This document shows positions 60,684 to 64,000 of a DNA stretch of 64,000 nucleotides, one piece after another (position 1 is the stretch's first letter; each line of letters begins with the position of its first letter). The notes beneath the pieces were generated by a model that had not been told where the DNA came from, ran no database searches, and saw only the letters and a program-made list of their open reading frames with translations. Source of the stretch: JALYXI01 sp963716685 (GTDB lineage: Bacteria; Acidobacteriota; Terriglobia; Bryobacterales; Bryobacteraceae); assembly GCA_963716685.1 (NCBI GenBank), contig CAVQTR010000001.1:230795-294794 (forward strand), given 5' to 3'. The position numbers were made by a program, and so were the translations under genes.

Positions 60684-61263
60684 AAAAGCAGGAGGATTTC
60701 CCATCTTTGTGACGGCTGAAGGCGTCCCTTCTCACTCTTCTGCTCGAGTCATGCTCCACACTTCAGCGCTTGAAAAATGCGAGCCTCATACCGTGGGATT
60801 GACGAGTTCAGTCTGTGCGGCCACCTCATTGCTGTCGAGAGGTTCAATGTCGTCGCTTTGGCGACTTCTCAGCTCGGAACGGGACCCAGGACTTGAATCT
60901 CTGCAAAAGGCTGCAGGAGAAGGTCCTTCTGTGATTCTAGGCGAATGGGAAGGAGAATGGTTGGCTCGTGAATTCGCGCTCAAGCTCTCCGAGATGGCTG
61001 CCCTTCGCGTTCCTGTTTATAGTAGCGAGGAGTTTTTTCATGGCCCAGTAGCTCTGTCTCGGTCGTTAACTCCGCCGGATCGGATTTGGAGCATCGATAT
61101 GCCAGGTGACTCTCGAATAACCGAAGCAGCCTCAAATCATCGAGTTCAAGTCAAACCGTCCCACCCTCTTTCTTGGGTCTCTGCATTAGTCCAGCTTCAG
61201 TGGCTTGCGCTTGCTGTGGCTCTGAATCGGGGGAAAAATCCAGACGGAATAGGGAGCACTTGA
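60683..61263 (+). CDS. SIS-domain sugar isomerase-like protein, 5' truncated at junction
   Basis: The frame is open from the junction (GGFPIFVTAEG) and carries no start of its own except GTG at 60709. LTSSVCAATSLLSRGSM resembles the first SIS substrate loop; the second SIS domain has LAREFALKLSEMAALRVPVYSSEEFFHGPVALS in parts, with E-x-x-HGP typical of GlmS/AgaS-like phosphosugar isomerases, and the end ALNRGKNPDGIGST is the family's C terminus. The N-terminal half is missing. Phosphosugar isomerase or deaminase; exact substrate unknown. Confidence 0.75.
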
Positions 61264-62855
61264 AGGTCCAAATAGCTAAAATAGCTGGACTTGTATTGCT
61301 CCTGATCAGCCTTGTATTTTGTTCCTTTCTTTTCTTGAGGCATGCACCCGAGCACTATGATATAGACGAGCACGACGAGTCAGTTTATTTGAGCGGCGGC
61401 ACGCAGCACTTCAAGACTCCTGGAGACTGGGCACCGCTTTATTCCTCATTTTACTCGATCTATTTTTTGCAAACTTCGGATCCCCTGGTTGTTTATTTTA
61501 GAAACCTGCAATGGCTCTCGGGACTATTACCTGTCACATTCTTTATTCTGATGATTGCCGTGGGCATCGAACCTCTGATTGCTGCCCCACTCAGCCTATT
61601 CTTTCTCATCTCGGGTGCAAATCTCCCGCTCATTCCAAAATCCCATCATTTTGCAGCCCTCGTCTCGTGCTTGGGCCTCATCGGGGTTTACAGCCTAAAA
61701 AGCTCCCTAGCTCGATCTTGGGCCCTCAGTCTTCTTTGCCTATTTCTTTGCTTTATTCGGCCCGAGTACATAGTTAGCCTGCCCCTAAGCCTTCTTTTTA
61801 CTCTCGTTCTGACTTTTAAGAGAAAGATCAAAAACTCACGAAATTCCAAAAAGAATTTGAATTGGAAGGTTTTAGCCAGCCTTTTCGTTTTTTTTACAGT
61901 GTGTTTTCTGATTCAATTTGGCCCCCCTTGGGGGGATCGTGGGTCACTCGCTTTCCGTCAGAACTTTTGTTGGGCTTATCGAATCAGAGAATTCAACCAA
62001 CCCTACTCTTCACTTCCAGATCACGAACTCTTTGAGCGCATTTTTGGAAAAAACACAGGACCCCTTTCTTCTTTGTTCTACAATCCCAAAGAATGGTTTC
62101 GCCACATTGAGTACAATCTAGGACAGTTGGTTTCACAGCTTTACTCTTTTTCGATCAAAGATCTCATCGAGGTCGCTTATTTTTCTGTGGTGATCGCAGG
62201 ATTCCTGTTTTTATGGAGGAGAAAGCTGAAGTGGCCATCCTCAAAATCCTTGGCCCCTCATTTTAAAAAGTACATGTTTCCGGTACTCTTCCTTCTTTTC
62301 CCATTGATATGCACTTGTATTCTCTATTTTTGCAGAGATCGTTATTTAGTTTTAGGGGTGATCGGTGGCATCTTCTTCATAGGGCTCTGCATGCCCCAAA
62401 TTCAACTTAAACCTTCTTCGCGCTTATTGGCATCTTTTGTTCTAGCCTGTATCCTGCCTGGAATAATCCGGAGCTTCAACTCGAACCTCGTTTTTCAAGC
62501 GCGACCCAATTTGGAGAAAATCCAATATGTCCGAGGTCTCAGATACCACCATCCAGGAAAGTGCCTCAGCTATCCTTTTTTCTTGAGCATCTACTTCTAT
62601 CCGATTTGCTCTGAGATCGTCCACGTTCAAACTCCAGCAGATCTTCCTAAAAACCTTTCCCTGGAAAAGTACGTATTACAAGATGGAGTTGATTTTATTT
62701 TCATCACTCCTGAAATGCTGACGGTTTGGCAAGACTTTCAGGCACAGAAAGATCTTCACGAGTTCCTCTCCCATACTGATCAAATCGGCTACGAAATACG
62801 CCAATCCCAGGTGGGCGGCACTATCGTCGTCGCTAAGAAAGGCTTTATTTTATAA
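61260..62855 (+). CDS. ArnT-like membrane glycosyltransferase
   Basis: About 531 residues from TTG at 61260, which overlaps the SIS stop (TTGA); the frame is open further 5' to 61173. The first span is followed by HYDIDEHDESVYLSGG, the acidic D-E-x-x-Y loop of GT-C/ArnT enzymes. About ten spans, rich in Phe, Leu and Ser. Codon use and GC are unlike the sequence before 60,683. Likely transfers a sugar from a polyprenyl-phosphate donor. Confidence 0.75.
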   Translation: MKVQIAKIAGLVLLLISLVFCSFLFLRHAPEHYDIDEHDESVYLSGGTQHFKTPGDWAPLYSSFYSIYFLQTSDPLVVYFRNLQWLSGLLPVTFFILMIAVGIEPLIAAPLSLFFLISGANLPLIPKSHHFAALVSCLGLIGVYSLKSSLARSWALSLLCLFLCFIRPEYIVSLPLSLLFTLVLTFKRKIKNSRNSKKNLNWKVLASLFVFFTVCFLIQFGPPWGDRGSLAFRQNFCWAYRIREFNQPYSSLPDHELFERIFGKNTGPLSSLFYNPKEWFRHIEYNLGQLVSQLYSFSIKDLIEVAYFSVVIAGFLFLWRRKLKWPSSKSLAPHFKKYMFPVLFLLFPLICTCILYFCRDRYLVLGVIGGIFFIGLCMPQIQLKPSSRLLASFVLACILPGIIRSFNSNLVFQARPNLEKIQYVRGLRYHHPGKCLSYPFFLSIYFYPICSEIVHVQTPADLPKNLSLEKYVLQDGVDFIFITPEMLTVWQDFQAQKDLHEFLSHTDQIGYEIRQSQVGGTIVVAKKGFIL

Positions 62856-64000
62856 AAGACTCAGCAAGTTCAGCAAAAAGATAGACATGACTCACACACG
62901 CACTTCGCAGATCACTGAGCAAGACGCTTTCATTTTCTCCATGAGCGTTGGTATAGGGATCTTCTACCCCAATTAATAGAGCAGGAGCCCCCCCTAACGC
63001 ATCCGCAAATGGTTTTACGAAAGGAATACTTCCCCCCGTCCCAATTTTGAAGGGCCGATGTCCATATCCTTTAAGAAGAGCTTTCTCAGCAGCTTCAAAC
63101 GCAGGACCCACTGGATCAGTCGCCCAAGGGCCATTGCAAGCTTCAACTTTCAAATCCAATTCCAAACCCCACGGGACCTGAGATTGAAGATGTTTTTTTA
63201 GCTGAGACAAGACTTTTTCTGGATCCATATTCGCAACCAAACGGATGGTGACCTTGGCCCACGCCGTATCATTGATAATATTTCCGGCCTGCTGCCGAGA
63301 AGAAGCTTGTACTGCATTTACAGTAAGGCTCGGCAACCGCCAGGTTTGTACAAAAGGTGTGGGGTCAGTTCGTAAAAACTGAGCTTGAGGCACCATCCCA
63401 CATTGTTTTCGAAACTCTTCTGCACTGTACGGAATACGATCGAGTTCAGATTTTTCTTCTTTAGAAATCGGTTTTACGTCTTCTAGTACTCCTGGAATAG
63501 CAATCTGGCCATTTCCGTCCACCAGGCTTGCTAATATTTTAGATAGAGCCATTGCAGGGTCGGGTAATGGCCCCCCCCACATTCCTGAGTGCACCGTTTT
63601 TGAGAGAGCTCTGACTTCAACTTCAACTCCCACCAATCCTCTTAACGCAACGGTTAAGGCAGGAATTCCACAATCAAAGTTGCCAGTGTCAGTGAGTACA
63701 AGAACGTCAGCATCCAATTTATCCCGATAAGTTTCGATGAATTGAGAAAGATGGGAACTCCCGATCTCCTCTTCTCCCTCGATCACTACTTTTACATTAA
63801 CTGGCAGCTCACCTATCGTACTCAAATAAGCAGCAATCGCGGAAGTATGAACAATAATTCCGGCCTTATCATCAGCGGTTCCACGACCATAGAGGCGATC
63901 GCCTCCAGGCCCAGATTTTTTCGTGGGAACAAAAGGAGAAGTTTGCCATAACTCCTCTCTCCCAGGCGGCTGCACGTCATGATGGGCGTAAAGAAGTAAG
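62845..64000 (-). CDS. M20 family metallopeptidase (dipeptidase), 5' end outside window
   Basis: 385 residues visible. LLLYAHHDVQPPG at the window edge is the first metal motif (HxD), GRGTADDKAG the second, EGEEEIGSSHL supplies Glu-Glu, LVLTDTGNF an Asp and TNAHGENESV the last His; the lid domain with HSGMWGGPLPDPAM is complete. This is the carnosinase-like branch that hydrolyses dipeptides. The 3' end overlaps the glycosyltransferase by 11 bases. Low GC as for its neighbour. Confidence 0.88.
   Translation of the reverse strand, partial: LLLYAHHDVQPPGREELWQTSPFVPTKKSGPGGDRLYGRGTADDKAGIIVHTSAIAAYLSTIGELPVNVKVVIEGEEEIGSSHLSQFIETYRDKLDADVLVLTDTGNFDCGIPALTVALRGLVGVEVEVRALSKTVHSGMWGGPLPDPAMALSKILASLVDGNGQIAIPGVLEDVKPISKEEKSELDRIPYSAEEFRKQCGMVPQAQFLRTDPTPFVQTWRLPSLTVNAVQASSRQQAGNIINDTAWAKVTIRLVANMDPEKVLSQLKKHLQSQVPWGLELDLKVEACNGPWATDPVGPAFEAAEKALLKGYGHRPFKIGTGGSIPFVKPFADALGGAPALLIGVEDPYTNAHGENESVLLSDLRSACVSHVYLFAELAESFIK

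Noticed and set aside
60683..64000. Genomic island or mobile element
   Set aside because: No integrase, transposase, tRNA target or flanking repeat; both border genes are cut at one point, which fits an assembly join better.

Overview
The window looks like a chromosomal segment of an acidobacterium, most likely of the Solibacter/Bryobacter type. The grounds are a GC-rich background, a very large Oar-like TonB-dependent receptor with an N-terminal carboxypeptidase-regulatory domain, a secreted cytochrome-c/PQQ dehydrogenase, a fused YncE/phosphatase protein, a GH57 enzyme and an atypical Hfq-like protein. There is no rRNA, so the assignment is inference. The last 3.3 kb (from about 60,683) is visibly AT-richer, uses different codons and probably comes from another genome.

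Layout. 1-4,019: an S9 peptidase and an M23 peptidase, both broken by single-base indels, then a methyltransferase. 4,000-7,386: a thuA/phenylalanine-hydroxylase pair divergent from an alpha/beta hydrolase, and a membrane protein. 7,450-15,578: MFS-MFS-PQQ dehydrogenase in tight array, then the TonB receptor. 15,579-21,060: dnaA, dnaN and gyrB with a candidate replication origin; recF is absent between dnaN and gyrB. 21,057-26,042 (minus): TPR protein, accA, a small Cys-containing membrane protein, a MacA-like adaptor, an ABC ATPase and a GT-C-like membrane protein. 26,069-31,585: thioesterase, Hfq-like protein, phosphoesterase, lipid kinase, LuxR-type regulator, tRNA-Ser(UGA), EgtD-like methyltransferase and a SYLF lipid-binding protein. 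31,617-37,861 (minus): GH57, YncE/phosphatase, nadE. 37,957-50,274: M24 peptidase, frameshifted dus overlapping rnhA, cyclophilin, nadD, an SGNH-like secreted protein, a sugar-binding lipoprotein, an FG-GAP protein, uvrB, a DUF2520-like protein and a CWC mini-protein. 50,212-57,175 (minus): modB-modC-thiE, an FAD oxidoreductase, a lipase-maturation-factor protein, GT2 and ribA. 57,217-60,682: LytS-type kinase, methyltransferase, a 50-residue metallothionein, a secreted DinB protein and a cpaF cut off inside its Walker A motif. 60,683-64,000: 3' part of a SIS-domain gene, a glycosyltransferase-like membrane protein and an M20 peptidase.

Housekeeping genes (replication initiation, NAD synthesis through nadE and nadD, DNA repair, riboflavin, thiamin, fatty-acid synthesis) are mixed with secreted and membrane proteins typical of a soil heterotroph. 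Several four-base ATGA overlaps show translational coupling. Many genes without a Shine-Dalgarno sequence instead have a -10-like hexamer 5-8 bases before the start codon, which suggests leaderless transcripts.

The most noteworthy signals are: the abrupt junction at about 60,683 that truncates two unrelated genes at one point; two patches of single-base indels; paired palindromes in the promoter of the SYLF gene; a hairpin whose apex is the GH57 stop codon; a 62-nt bulged stem-loop before dnaA; ten copies of TGCACA/TGTGCA inside the hydrolase gene; and an SGNH-like protein lacking the usual catalytic histidine. I found no CRISPR array, insertion sequence, prophage or defence island.
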